In this document: one piece after another, positions 23,556 to 36,521 of the stretch | Layout of the letters: the number at the start of each line of letters is the position of its first letter | How positions within the stretch are numbered: position 1 is the stretch's first letter | Translations under genes and position numbers: made by a program | The notes under the pieces: generated by a model | What the model was told of the DNA's origin: nothing | Seen by the model: only the letters and a program-made list of their open reading frames with translations | Databases searched by the model: none | Assembly (NCBI GenBank): GCA_964057225.1 | Contig: OZ059895.1 | Coordinates: 8,866,001-8,930,000, forward strand | DNA: 64,000 nt | Source: Auanema rhodensis | Taxonomy: Eukaryota; Nematoda; Chromadorea; Rhabditida; Rhabditidae | Direction: 5' to 3'

Positions 23556-25052
23556 TTAATAATCATATTTAAATTCAAGATAATCTTCGTCAAATGTTTG
23601 AACTCTGACGTAACCGTCTTCTCCTCCGGTAACAATAGTAGTTCCATCAGGATGCCAAGCCATTGTATTAATTGGACCGAAATGACCCTGGAAAAAAAAC
23701 ACATTATACCTTATCTCATAATTATTTTCTTGAAGAATAAAGTTTTTTTTAAAGTAAGATACTAACGATAAATATGGTACTTTAGATAAGAAATATAGAA
23801 CTATCAAAAATAGAAAACTATAGTACCTTGAATCGTGCAAACTCCTCTTCAAAGACCATGTGATACAATTTAGCTTCGAAATGTCCAGCTGATACAGCGG
23901 TTTGTGTAACCTAAAGTACATTTGAATTATATTTTTTGTTAAAAAAAGGGAAGTGAACCATCATAGCATCTTCTCCTCCTCCAAGGCAAATATGATCACG
24001 AATTGGTGATACACAGGCAGAGTTAACTGGTCTTTCGGATCTAAAATCTTAATGTCAAAAAAATATTGAAAGTTTAACATTACCTATAAGTCTTCAAGTG
24101 CTCCAAGGTATTAACATCCAACAAAGCAGCAGTTTTATCACGTGAAGAAGTAATGATGAAAGCACCATCTGGAGACATTTGCATATCAGTTATGCCTTGC
24201 TAAAATAGATAAACTTAAAACAGAAAATCTTTACGTAGACATACTCTATGTACGCTTTCATTAGAAGCAATAGGTTCATCGTCCTTACGTAAATCATATT
24301 GCAAAAGTCTTCCTGTATTATCATAACCAACAGTGACCTGAAGTGAAAACGTATCGAAGTTTTCTGCTTTATACAATTCGTTTGTATTATTTTACCTTAT
24401 CATCCAAGCTGTTGAAGATACAACAAGTAGCAGACTGTTCAGATTGAGCACTGAAAGTTGAAGTTATTATGAATATATATTTTAATATTAATTTAACCTG
24501 AATAAAGGTGACTCAACACCAGAAGTCATTTGTTGTGGATCTCTGGTATCCAAAATAGCGAGTACAGATAAATTTTTCGTCATTTTCATTGTAGCATATG
24601 CAACCAAGTTTCCTGAGAAAATAAATATACTAGAACTAAAATAATTTTAGGTACCTGAGTAAGAAAGGTTGACTGCTTTACCAGGCGTGGGAATGTTAAT
24701 GTTGTGAAGAGCGGTACCAGTTTCACAATCCCAGATCTAGTAACAAAAATAAAAATTATACCCAAAAGTTTCCTCACCTTTATAGAATTGTCTCCAGAAG
24801 CTGTACCCATTCTAGTGGAATCGTAAGAAACATCAAGATCCCAGACTACTCCATTATGTCCATCATATGTTCCTTAAAATACTCATTCACAAAAAATAAT
24901 ATCAAATCTAGAAAACCTATTCTTTCTCCATTTTCGGTAAACCACACACAGGGAGATTTATTTTTAGCTGCAGTGAATAAAAGATCTCCCTCTCTGTTAA
25001 AGCGAACCCTAGTGAGTGCACGATCATGTCCTTTCAAAGATAGAGGCCTCAT
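23556..25052 (-). CDS. eif-3.I: translation initiation factor eIF3 subunit I (WD40)
   Basis: The WD40 propeller subunit of eIF3, acting at the 40S ribosome in initiation. The start is ATG at 25052 ([20 protein letters not shown]), seven bases after an acceptor-like AAATTTTAG. About eight exons with 40-60 bp introns are seen. Landmarks in order: [35 protein letters not shown] near 24790, [16 protein letters not shown] near 24270, [20 protein letters not shown] near 24170, and the last blade [33 protein letters not shown]. This last blade matches the human C-terminus (GHFGPINSVAFHPDG...[13 protein letters not shown]). It ends EFKYDY at 23556. The length fits the roughly 325-residue family. It runs toward the plus-strand membrane protein gene. 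Confidence 0.96.
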
Positions 25053-25524
25053 GATATCTTCTAAAATTTAAACAGATTAAAAATTGAGGAAAGTCCCACT
25101 ACTATTAAATAAAAAATTAAACAATATTCAAACAGTTGCATCAAAACCTAACTTGCGTCAAACGCTAAATATGCGCCATTGATTTGTCATTTGCGCAAGC
25201 TTGTTTAACGAAAGTTGAACTAATTTTTCAGATGGAAGTCTTTAAATTTTATGAACTATAAAAATTTGTACTATTACCTCATGTTGTGTTAACCAGAATT
25301 TATTGAATATACTATTCAATTAGGTTATTGCAAAAATTGTAAAAAAGGTTTTCACTTTTTGAATCATTAAATGTTCAAATCAAGGGGTTCATACAGCTGT
25401 AATGAATAAGCCAAAAATTGAATATATTAAAATATTTATATTGCTTACTATGAATGAAAAGTTTTGCTTTAAGAAAATATTTTTATTCTTATTTTTTAGA
25501 ATATTGAATCCATTCACATTTGTG
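25053..25524. other. intergenic region upstream of eIF3i
   Basis: AT-rich; no frame or RNA structure was recognised. The first 150 bp should hold the eIF3i promoter. Confidence 0.5.
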
Positions 25525-25596
25525 TCCTCGGTAGTATAGTGGTGAGTATCCGCGTCTGTCACATGCGAGACCCGGGTTCAATTCCCGGCCGGGGAG
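25525..25596 (+). tRNA. tRNA-Asp (anticodon GTC)
   Basis: A 72 nt cloverleaf. The acceptor arm TCCTCGG pairs with CCGGGGA (one T-G pair) with discriminator G. The D-arm region is TAGTATAGTGGTGAGTA, as in eukaryotic tRNA-Asp. The anticodon loop CTGTCAC carries GTC. The T-arm is CCCGGGTTCAATTCCCGG. There is no intron. T-rich downstream sequence is suitable for Pol III termination. Confidence 0.96.
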
Positions 25597-25814
25597 AATT
25601 TTTTTTGAAAAAAATTAAGCTAAATAACAAGCTTGATACATAAACATTATCTTTATTAATTTACAATAAATGAAACAGACAAGACCAATTACATGAAATT
25701 AAATATTTATTTTCGAGTAACTTTATTTAGAGAATCTAAAACTTCCACTATAGCATCAAAGTAAAATAATCTCATGATTACAATAAAAACATGTAATACT
25801 GCAAAAATAGTTTC

Positions 25815-27580
25815 TCAAGAAATAACTGTGGAATTATTATGATCAAACCAACAGCTTGATGCATTTATCTTAGTATCAGAGCAGTTTTGTAGATCGTAAG
25901 TACATTCAGTATTTCTCTCAGTTATTCGCCTCGCACTGAAAATATAGTGTTAAAACTAATAATTATATGAATTTGTTTTCAAATAAAAAAATATATCGAA
26001 AAATATAATTTAATATAAATTAAAAAGCAATATATTGTAATTTTCTAGTTATTTTTAAAAAATACCTCATAGGTTTTGTACATAGGTAGCAAGATAATGC
26101 TCGTCTCATTTGTGGCTTATTGAAATAAAACCAAATCCAGGGGTTCATACAACTGTTCAAGTTACCAAAAAGCATAATGAATGTTGCAAAGGTGGGATCT
26201 GAACATAACTTTAGCTGAAGTTTTTACTTGTGTTACTAACTAATAGCTTGAGGCCAAACTGCATCAACAACGGAGGTAATGCAGAACGGAGCCCAAAGGA
26301 GAAAATTAGCCGCAACAATGGTTAACGTTAACTTGACCGTCTGAATGCGACGACGATCTAACTCTAAACATTGCAGTGTTCCACCTAAAAATAATATCTC
26401 AATTTTTGTTTTTTATTAAGCTTCAAAGACCTTTTTGATGTGCTTGTAAGCCATTTGTTTGAAGGCAACGTTCTTCTGGAACAGCATTTCTGAAATACAG
26501 AAAATTAATTTGTTTATAATACTTATTGAATACCGTTGGAAGCTTTTAATTCGAAGACTTGATCCAAAGCTTGTGCTTTGCCATACAGCTTTACACACAC
26601 GAAAATAGAGGAAACCAGCAATGGCTGAAGGCAATAACCAGACAACAGCATTAAAAATAATCACATAGATGGTATACTGTAATTGAATAAAACACATTTT
26701 AGAATATTAATTATACTTATAATTATCTAATAGTTCAACAAGATGAATATTAGATAATTTGCAGTGAAATGTTCAAAAATCTCTTTTTAATGAAATAATA
26801 GAACTAAAATGTTAAGTAAAAATGTTTAAAACCTGTATTGGACTAGTATAATTTCCCATACAATCTCCATCTTTCTTTTGAAATAATGAAAGTTGAGGTG
26901 TTGAGAGTATCAAAGCTGCTGACCAAGCCAATAATGCGTAAATAGAAGGACGATTGTAAGCTGATGATCTCATAGAGGCGAGAGGACGACAAATTGCCTG
27001 AAAATATTATTTTAAAAAATGATATTGATTAGATTGAAAAACTGATATTACTTGATATCGATCAGCACTAATAGCTACCAACAAGAATGAGCTAGCATAC
27101 ATAGGAAATACCTTAAAATGAGACAAAGTTTTATTAAAAGTACAACATGACACCAACTTGTAACAATTTTGTAACTTTGCATAGAATATCTGGACCATAA
27201 AAGGTTGGTACAGTTAATGTAATTGCCATAGTTGGAATCATAGTTATAACAGCAAATAGAATATCAGCAGCACACATATGAAGCATTAACATCTAATTAA
27301 TATAAAATTATGACATACATATAATTATGTTTGAAAAACATACCTGTACAGGTGTTACACGTTTTCGGCGAACAATTTGATTATTTTTTAAAATTACAAA
27401 AATTAATAAAAAATTTCCAAATAATGTGAGTAGAATGATTAATGCATGGTGAATGATCATCCATTCTGTTGATGGAGCATCTAATATTGCTTCAGTCGAA
27501 TGATTAATATCAAGAAAGATTTCATCTGTATCAACTAGCCAATCATGATATGGTATTGAAAGCGATTCTGATTGTGACAT
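25815..27580 (-). CDS. vasopressin/oxytocin (nematocin)-type G protein-coupled receptor
   Basis: A seven-transmembrane peptide receptor. The start is ATG at 27580 (MSQSESLSIPYHDW), after the acceptor AAAATTATTCAG. The N-terminus carries one NHS glycosylation sequon. TM1 is LIILLTLFGNFLLIFVILKN with the conserved GN. TM3 and its end, QVFPMYASSFLLVAISADRY, then QAICRPLASM, closely follow vasopressin receptors ([20 protein letters not shown]). TM5 is near 26620, the TM6 segment RRIQTVKLTLTIVAANFLLW/APF is near 26290-26370, and TM7 reads FGNLNSCMNPWIWFYFN. The cytoplasmic tail is short and ends DHNNSTVIS at 25815. Introns are about 45-110 bp. In C. elegans such receptors (NTR-1/2) bind nematocin and affect mating and gustatory behaviour. 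The ligand is inferred from similarity alone. Confidence 0.82.
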
Positions 27581-30500
27581 AGCAATCTCTGAATAATTTT
27601 TAAACTTCTATTTTAATAATTTTACTATAAAATATATAATATATAGTATACTTTACTATATTATACAAGATTAATAAGACAATTTTGTGAATATCACATG
27701 AAGAACGAAATTTAACAAAGAAAACAGAGAAAATTATTAATCACATGAAAATTGAAAAGATATATTTAACCATGATTATTGTAATTGAACTGTTTTTATA
27801 CGTAAATCTATATAAGAATATTTAAATATTTATTTTTCAGTATAGAACTAAAAGTATAAAATTTGGATATTACTATTATATAATCCTATAGAGCAAAAGT
27901 AAAATTATATGGATATTTTGATAAATGTTTGATATTTAAGCTATTCAATACCTATAATTCTATATCAACTATATATGATATCATCTAATATAATATGTAA
28001 ATATTATCAAAACAATGTGAGGACTATTCATATTTAAATTAAAAATCTTTTTTTTTTTTTGAAAAAATTAAAGCAATGCTTTCTTGAATATATTGAAAAG
28101 AATGCAAATATAATATTAAAAATTGAGAATAGTTAAAAAGAAAAAATAACGAAGAGGAATGAAAATTTTGCAACAACTACATATGCACATGAATGTAAAA
28201 TAATCTTGATGAGTATGCTGTTGCGATAAACTTAAGATGACGTAAAAGAAAAATTTAGAAAAAGTATTTATTTTTGTATTGAATTGAGCCAATGAACGGT
28301 TGTTCTTCCTCTTTTCTAGCTCCACCCCCCAAAACTTTGTTCTCTCTTATATAATACATGTTTTCTTGTTCTATCTTACTAATCTTTCATACTTTCCTCA
28401 TTTACTTATGTACTTTTCAGACTTTTTAGTTTCAGATACAAATTAATATTAAAAGAAATAAATGTGGAAGAATATAGTCAATTGTATCTGTAAAAATGAT
28501 AAGAATACTAATTATAAAATTAAATAATTTGTATAATATAAATATAAAATGATGATTATGAATAAGATGACACCTTAAGATATAGATAGATAGATATGAT
28601 ATAGAGGATGTATGATATTACAAAGATTCATCAAAAATCTACAAATTGAAAGAAACCTTTTATTTTTATAATGTGTATATACATATCAATATAGGTTTCT
28701 AAGGTATAAGAAAATTTAATTTCAATTTAGTTTTTGAACTTTTATCAGTTTGGTAGAGAATCCCTCACATTCAAGACCATTATAGAAATATTTAGTGTTG
28801 CGTATACATGATCAGAAGTTCATTTATAAGAGAGAGAAAAATTAAAGATTAATAGTTAAAACAATAAAATTTTAAAATAAAATATAAAACATCTACATAT
28901 ACATGTTTATATATTTTATATTTTATATATTATATGTTATAACTATATAATAACTATATAATATGTACAACTTGTATAAAAAATGTATTGTTATTATCAA
29001 ATTTTGCATAATAAATTTACATTTCAAATCTTAAAATTAAAAAAAAAAGTAATTTGTAACTCTTCCATACAAAATTTTATCATATTGTAGTTTAATTAAC
29101 ATTAAATATATTTAATTAATAATCAGTAAATCAAAAAAACAGTGATATCATTTGATTTGGTTTGTATGTGAAATTATTTTATAAAATCAAATTGTTCATG
29201 TACTTCTTATATAAAACTATATGGATAGTATTTAGAATATAATGATATTATGAAATGAAGATTATATTTGAGTGAAATCAACGAAACATTCAGATCACAA
29301 ATCATTAAAGAAAAAAAAAGAAATTTAAATGTTATAACATTATTAAAATAAATATTTTTATATCTTTATATTATATTTTTAAAAAATTATATCATAAACT
29401 ATATTATCTTTATGTTTTTTAACAAAAGAATTTCATAAATCTAATATCTACATATATAATATATGAATATACACATATTTCATTTCAAATATTAAAGTTT
29501 ATGAGATTATTTTAAATATATTTATATATATAAATATTATATAATATAAATATTTAATTCCTTGATGAAATATGGAAGTTTTTTTTTATTTGCAAGAAGT
29601 GGGGTGAATGCGGGGATGGAGTAAAAAGGAGGGGGGGGGGCTGAAGGTTACAGAAATGGACAATAGATATACACGGCAGAGTTTCTTAAATAATACTTCT
29701 TTTTTTGGAAATATATTTTCAATTGTGAACTATTTAATAAAAAAATAATTAGAAAACACAAAATTTAATTTCTTTTATTTATATTAATGAATATATTAAA
29801 TTCATCAAATGACATGCGAATATCATGTATTATAATATGAAAATGAATACTTTTTGACTTAAAATATAAATGATTTATAATAAATTTATATACATATAGA
29901 TAGATGTATATTATAGTAAATAATATAATTTTATTTGTTATCTATTACTATACAATAATTAAACTAATGAATTGCTTTGTTTTTCTTTTATAAATTATTT
30001 TAAATGAATTATATAAAAGATTTATATAAACAGAACATTATTGACCTGGCTAAATGAAAATATTAGAATCAAATGTATGTATCATCATTATTTTTAAAAA
30101 AAATTTATAATATAACATCTATATACATATAGATTAAGATTTAAGTTCATATAAATTGTTCAGCTTCAACATGATCATTGGACGACAAGTGGATTTTGAG
30201 GAAAAAATTTTCTGCTTAACGGTTGAGGATAATTAGAAAATTTGAAATTGAAATGTCACTGGTTCTCACATCTACTGAGAGACTTTTTCTGAAGTATGGA
30301 GAGCAAAGAGAGGACTATAACAAAGAAAGAAAAGGGCAGAAATAGCCGTGGGCAGTTTGCATCTACTTCAAGTCAGATCTCAAAGACTGCAATTGAGTTT
30401 GAAACCAGTAAGAATACAAATAGGGTTTAGAACTTTTGAAAAAAGATAAAAAGTTTTCAACAAGAAGGAAAAAGAAATATTTCTTTTTCTCTTCCATTTT

Positions 30501-31147
30501 TTTATTTATTTTTTCATAAATATATAGATAATAATCTATTAGATTATTTATAAGAAATAAGATTTTTATAAGATAAATGATGAAATTTGATCAATATTTC
30601 TTATAAAAAACATTAAAGAATAAAACTAACTTTATTAAATAAAATACAAACTTGAGTTCTATAGTTTGAAATATAGCTTCAAAGTTATATATTTTTTTTT
30701 CAAAAAAATTTCATATAATAAAATTTTTTTTTTTATTTTTTTCACATAATTATACATAAATAATTTTATTATTATTATTATTCTAATATTTTATTATACA
30801 AAATAAGTGAATGAGAACACTATTGAATAGAAGATTGAATAAACAATAAAGAAAGTGAAAATTCATATACTATAATCCCACAAATATAATGAAAATCTTA
30901 ATTAGAATAATAAAAGAAAGTTTACCTAAGTTGGTAAATTATATAAAATTATGATTAAAATATTATATTTTCTATTCAAAATAAATTAAATTTTGTGATT
31001 AAAAAGTTATGAAAATGAATGTGAAAATATATTTTATTGAAGAAAATATTTGGAAAAAAGAAAAAAATTTAATATATTTACTTTTTTTTTTACTTCTTAT
31101 CATCATAATATCCATATTATTCATGTATTATCTCGCTTTATCATATC
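27581..31147. other. gene-free, very AT-rich region
   Basis: No credible coding frame was found. The sequence is dominated by TATATA/TTAATA tracts. A poly-G run (GGAGGGGGGGGG) lies at about 29629-29640. A more complex, less AT-rich stretch lies at about 30150-30430 and is flagged in the findings. ACTATAT/TATATAGTTA motifs begin to be frequent here. Confidence 0.5.
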
Positions 31148-32576
31148 TTAAGTTCCAGGTCTTAAACGGAAAACTTCTGTGATGCGTTTGCATGGGGAAG
31201 TTAAAATTTTCTTCCAAACTACGTGATCACATCCACTTGATACATCAGATAATCCAAATTGTCCAATGACTTTTCTAATAATAAATAAATTTAAAGTTTA
31301 ATTATAAACATATATGTGATTAAATTAAAGAATTTTTCTAATTTATAAACTATTATAGATAAAATAAATTGATAAATTTAATTAAAAGTCTCGAAAATTT
31401 ATATTTTTTTCTGTATTTTCTTTAAAAATTAACTTACGAATGTTCTTGAAGTTGAATAACTTGTATAACAAGAATACAATTTGATACATTATATGAATGA
31501 ATTGAGAAGAAAAATCTTTTAAAGTGAAAACCATGTTGATTATCAATATAAGGAGATGATTTATCTTCTAAAATTGTTTAAAAAAATAAAAAAAATAAAA
31601 CAAAAAGAAAATACCTGTTTGATATGTATCATATAATTGATTATTATTATATAAATAAGCTTTCAAACGAACTGCTACAAATATAATTAACTATTCATAT
31701 AGTTATGAAAACATTTAAAAACCTTTTATGTTATCATCTTTTTTTAAATTTGTAACTTTAATCTTTTCAATATTCAATCGTTGAGCTGTTGGTAGATAAG
31801 CTAATGTTAGTTCAACTTCACCAAGATCCTAAATATCAATATGATTACTATATTATAATAGTTAATATAGATTATATACAGGACTTGTCATTGTTAATGG
31901 TAAAATGAAATCATGAAATGTTGGTATTGGCCGATTATTAATCCAATAATCACATTCAGATATTAAAATCTGAAATTTTTATAAAAATTAATGTAAAAAA
32001 GAATAATTATACTTCATCATTCATATGATTAACATCACAAAACTGTATTCGAAGTAGAGTTTGACGAAACAGTTCTTTCGAAACAGTACAAGTGAAGAAC
32101 TCATTGAAGATTGTTGTTGATTCTCTTTCAACTGCAAGTGTACGAAATACTGTTGTATTATGTGTTTCAATTTCCTATAATATTTATATATTATTAACTA
32201 TATCATATAGTATATACTATATACAGTTATATATATATATATTCTTTACCTCTTTTGTGATTTGTCGAGGTCTACCCATCCAAGAATTCTTATGAATTCC
32301 ACATACCACATACAATACAGCACGAGACATTTTTTTACGATAACTTATAAGATATGGACAATTTGAAATCTTAAAGTTTTAAAAGAAATTTTGAAATTAA
32401 AGTTTCATAAAACTTACTCTTCTGATATAAATATTGAATGTTTCATCTTTTTCAATATATTCCATAGATATACTTACAGTTGGATGATGACATTCATCAT
32501 CCTTTAAACCAAAATATTTAAATTTTTAAAAAAATAAATGAAAACTAACTGAATCAGAATCATTAGATAAATCCAT
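31148..32576 (-). CDS. double-C2 domain protein (synaptotagmin-like, no transmembrane segment)
   Basis: The start is ATG at 32576 (MDLSNDSDS), after an AAATTGAAG acceptor-like site. Seven or so exons are joined. The first C2-like region contains HHPTVSISMEYIEKDETFNI, MSRAVLYVVCGIHKN and TTIFNEFFTCTVSKELFRQT. The second begins with the typical strand DLGEVELTLAYLPTAQRLN (the synaptotagmin C2B form is LGEIELTLSYLP) and continues to GQFGLSDVSSGCDHVVWKKI, ending EVFRLRPGT at 31148. The protein is about 330 residues with no signal or membrane anchor. Few aspartates appear where C2 domains bind calcium, so it may be Ca-independent, as in synaptotagmin 14/16-type proteins. A role in vesicle traffic or membrane binding is likely from the family, but the exact orthologue is not clear. 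Confidence 0.75.
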
Positions 32577-34081
32577 TTATACTTCAATTTTGATTTTCAA
32601 TTGAATGAATGAAAATCAATAATTTTGTCGATACTAACAACAAATATACAGATGGCTTTTATATATCCTTTTATGATTTTCACAAATATGGGAACAATTA
32701 TATTTGAAAAAAGAACGAATAAATCGATATTATTTATAAAATATCAACTAACTATATGTATATAGTTAATATATTTATGTATATTTTTCATTTTTGTATA
32801 GTTCAAGAATTCCAAATATATTATGTATATCGTTAAGTTACGCAAGAACAAAAGAACCGTGTCTGGTGATGATGCTTCATCTTCGTCGATCGTGATTCGT
32901 ACAAAATACACATAAAACACATACAAACCAAGTTATCTTCTTCTTCTTGTTATCTTCTTCTCCTACTTATTCTTCTTCTTCTTCATCGTCTTCTTATTCT
33001 TGCTCAGATTTATAATCATCTTATTTTTCATTCAAATACATCATAATATTTTTATAATTTTGTATGTAAAAGTATATGTGTATATAGTTATATAAACTAT
33101 TAAAATTATAATAAATAATAATTAATATTATTACTGTTTGTGGTTTTCAAATAAAAATATTTAAAAAATTATAATTTTAATTAAATATTATTATTGTAAT
33201 ATATTTTAAACTATTCATTATAGACTATTTAGTTAAATAACTTTATGTAATCAAGTATTTTGTTCTGATTTCCTTCTTTACCTTCACTTTATCTTCTTCC
33301 TTCTGTTTCTCTTAACCCTTTCGTCAATCTTGTCTGTCTAGTAAACATGAAGCTTTTGTTTACCTACAACATCTATAAATTGTATCTCTCAATGTTGAGC
33401 CTCATAGAGGTTGAAAGAGAGAAAATGAAAGAATAAGAGGACAACCTTTATCTAGACAGTTCTTAATCTGAGAGACAGAAAAGAAACAGACAAAATAGAA
33501 AATAGTGTAATGATGATGAAGATGACAGGTCGTGATGTAGGCAAAACGTTCAGCAATTTGATGGTTTGGCTGGCCAAGAAAGGTGATCCCCCAATGTCCA
33601 GTCTAGCTAGGAGCACACACATATGGTCCATTTCTCTTCCAACTTATAGCTTTCTATCTAGCTCATTTTACCATATTTGATGTTAAATTTTCATATAGTA
33701 TATAGTTATGAATATTATATTAAAAACACTAACTATATGATTATATAGAAAGTCATTTCCCATGACATATAACAATTCATCCGTGACTTCTTGCCCTCTA
33801 TTTTCTTGTTGACTGCTGCTTTGCTTTGTTTCATTCATTTTGATTATTTTCATTGAAAAGCTTATATTATGATTTTCAAAAATAAAATATTTCCTTTTAT
33901 ATATAATCGATTGATTATAATAGTTAGTTAAATAGAAAATAGTATTAGTTCTTGTGCTTCTGTCTAGCATATAAAGCTCTTCTAATCTGATGAGGTTGAT
34001 TGTGCTTATGGACGAACGTCAACCCCGAACCTTATGTAGATATATCCTTATGCCTATGCCTATCTCTCTATCTCTCTATCC

Positions 34082-34115
<34 letters not shown>

Positions 34116-35657
34116 TTCTCTCTCTCGCTCTCTCTCTTTTTCTCTCTCTTTTACCGTTTTCAATTTGGTATTTGTGTCTCTGCTCTGAGTTATCATCTAA
34201 TCTCCTTGTTGTGTCTCTCTCACTTTCTTCGTCAGCACACACACACACACACAAGGTCAGCCATAGCTTCTCCTTATAATTTCTGTAATGGCCTGTATTC
34301 TCATTTGTTCATGCACTATCTCGATTCATGTTTGTTCTTCCTGCCCAAGCCTTATGTTTGCTCTCACCTTCAGTTCAAAGGGAGACGAACACCCAAAGTT
34401 ACGATCAATAATCGTACTATACCTTATTCTCTTCTTTTCGTATAAATTATACCTCAATGTTGAGGCTTTTGGTCGTCGAACACATTCCAACTCCTTTTCT
34501 TAAACATTTACCTCATATTTTAACCAATTTCTATAGTTTTGAGTTATAATTTAATTATATTAACTATATGAATATAATATAATTTATTCATTTTCTTGAT
34601 TTTTATGATTTTAATGATGAAAATCCATCAATATATTCCATTTTTTCTTTTTATTTAAATACATTATGGTATGAAATAGATTTCCATTTTGATTGTATAC
34701 TTATGATTCATAACATCGTCAGAATTTTCTCAACTCTTATGTATATATGTATGTATGTTGATGACATTTTCTATAACAATTTTCTTTACTATATAGTAAA
34801 TTTATTCAAAACTATATTATATGAAATTATTTGTTTTATTATAAATTAAAAATATTATATTAATTAACTTAAATACTATATGAAGAAGAAGAATAAGAAG
34901 AAGAAGAAGGAGGAGAAGAGAGTAAGGTGTCTTACACATTGAATAGATGGATGAAGTCATCTCTCATTTGAAATATAAAAAATCTTTTTAAATGTTTTAA
35001 TTAACTATATTTAATAATTAATAAACTATATCATAATTCTTGTAATTTCCTCTTAGTTATAAGTTATTTTTTCTTCATAATTCTTATATAACAATCATGT
35101 AGACATTCTCAAAAAGAAAAAAAATTTATTTCATCCTCCGCTTTCCGAAAGATGAGCAATCATTCTTTTCTACACATTCTATAGATGATCGATCAATATT
35201 CCTTATCAGCACTTTTCCTCCTTTTCTCTCTATCTTATTCATTTTCTCTCTTATACTCTCTTCTCCAATCTCTCTCAACATTACAAGCTTTGCCTTCTTA
35301 ACAACACACATGGACCAGTCATAGTCGCTGTCCTTCTCTATGCGCAATCTAAAAAAGCATGAATCATAAGTCTTCCACCTACCTCTTTTTACTTTTTTTC
35401 TCTCTTCCTCTCACTTATTTTATTTTTTCTTTATCTATTTCTTATAGCTCTCTCTCTCTCTCTATTTCCTTCTTTATTATGACCATACTCACCCTCTTTC
35501 TATTCATTTTCATGTCTGTATGTAATGGTCCCAATTCCATGTATGCTGATTGCAGATATGTTTTTCCATCATATATTGATTTTTTTAGTTTATTTCTTCA
35601 TAATAATCATTTACTATATCATATAATATTTATATTATAAATATATATTTTTCAGAT
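32577..35657. other. gene-poor region with microsatellites
   Basis: A (CTT)n-like stretch at 32937-33003, CT-rich at 34061-34152, (CA)9 at 34236-34253 and CT-rich stretches near 35380-35470. A less AT-rich, high-complexity block at about 33520-33640 is flagged in the findings. Several long frames here follow the pyrimidine-rich strand and look like chance. Confidence 0.5.
34061..34152. repeat. CT microsatellite, imperfect
   Basis: CTATCTCTCTATCTCTCTAT followed by long (CT)n interrupted by TTT. The neighbouring (CA)9 lies at 34236-34253. Confidence 0.9.
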
Positions 35658-36521
35658 ATGCATCTCCGGCTATCTCATATAGCACTTTTGTGCACGTTTG
35701 GAGCATTAGGTAATATTTTATATTTTTATTCACATATATCAAAAATTATTATTTTTTATTATAATTTTCTTATATTTTTAGTTTATTATGCTGATGCTCA
35801 AGCTCTTAATGATCCAATCACACAATATATTGAGGGACGTTTAGGAAATCGTCGTATCTTTTGGTGTCCTAGTGGTTATGGTATAATTTTGAAGTTTTAT
35901 TAAAATATTTACTTTTTCATCATATAGTTAGTAATAATTTTGTTATCTGGTTGTGACCTTCTTTGTACTATTGCTAACCTTAGCGCTCGGGGATAGGCTA
36001 ATGCTGGTTAAAAGCGAGAAGGACAGACTAAAACCTAGCCTAAGCATAGTAATTATGGGATTTATTTCCATAGTAATATATCTATTGATGAATAACAGAT
36101 CATATAGATTAGTCAAACTGTTCTTTCATTATAAACCTTCGAATATAAAAAAAAATTAAAAAATGATAGAAACATGAAATGAAGTTAATGTTGTAAGCTT
36201 AACAGCTATTTTCAGGATATTTGGCTTACTGTCCACAGCCAACTGACTGGGATAACTATAACTGGTGTTGCACATGGCCATACATGGGCAGTTGGAAGCC
36301 ATCATGCTGTCCATTTGCTATTCCAACTGGAGCAGTAGTAGCCATTATTATAGCTTCAATTGTCCTTGTAGCCGGTATGTATAATCAGTTTAAAACTTAA
36401 AACTTAAAACATAATTGATTATAATATAATAATTAATATTTCAGTGCTGATTGCCTTATCATGCTGGTGCTGTTATTGCTGTCCGTTATACAAGCAACTT
36501 TATGAGTACGAAGATGATTAG
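35658..36521 (+). CDS. secreted-pathway, cysteine-rich single-pass membrane protein
   Basis: The start is ATG at 35658, two bases after TATATTTTTCAG, a trans-splice acceptor. Four exons: MHLRLSHIALLCTFGAL (signal peptide), then DAQALNDPITQYIEGRLGNR/RIFWCPSGYG, then YLAYCPQPTDWDNYNWCCTW/PYMGSWKPSCCPFAIPTG with the membrane helix AVVAIIIASIVLVA, then VLIALSCWCCYCCPLYKQLY and EYEDD at the TAG ending 36521. The protein is about 130 residues: a small ectodomain with paired cysteines, one transmembrane helix, and a cysteine-dense, probably palmitoylated juxtamembrane tail. This plan resembles Shisa-like or small CYS-TM proteins; I do not recognise an orthologue. Introns are 72 bp, about 335 bp and about 70 bp; the long one carries an odd insert-like stretch. 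Confidence 0.75.
35940..36160 (+). other. foreign-looking open stretch inside an intron of the Cys-rich gene
   Basis: The frame from 35953 to 36159 reads 68 codons with two hydrophobic segments (FFVLLLTLALG and IVIMGFISIVIYLL) around RLMLVKSEKDRLKPSLS. Base use (CTA, AGC, GGG, less AT) differs from the flanking intron, and frequent ATA codons would read as Met in mitochondrial code. A nuclear copy of mitochondrial DNA is one explanation, but I could not match it to a particular mitochondrial gene. Confidence 0.3.

Noticed and set aside
33990-34445. 151-codon plus-strand frame over the CT microsatellite
   Set aside because: Mostly LSLSLS translation of (CT)n.
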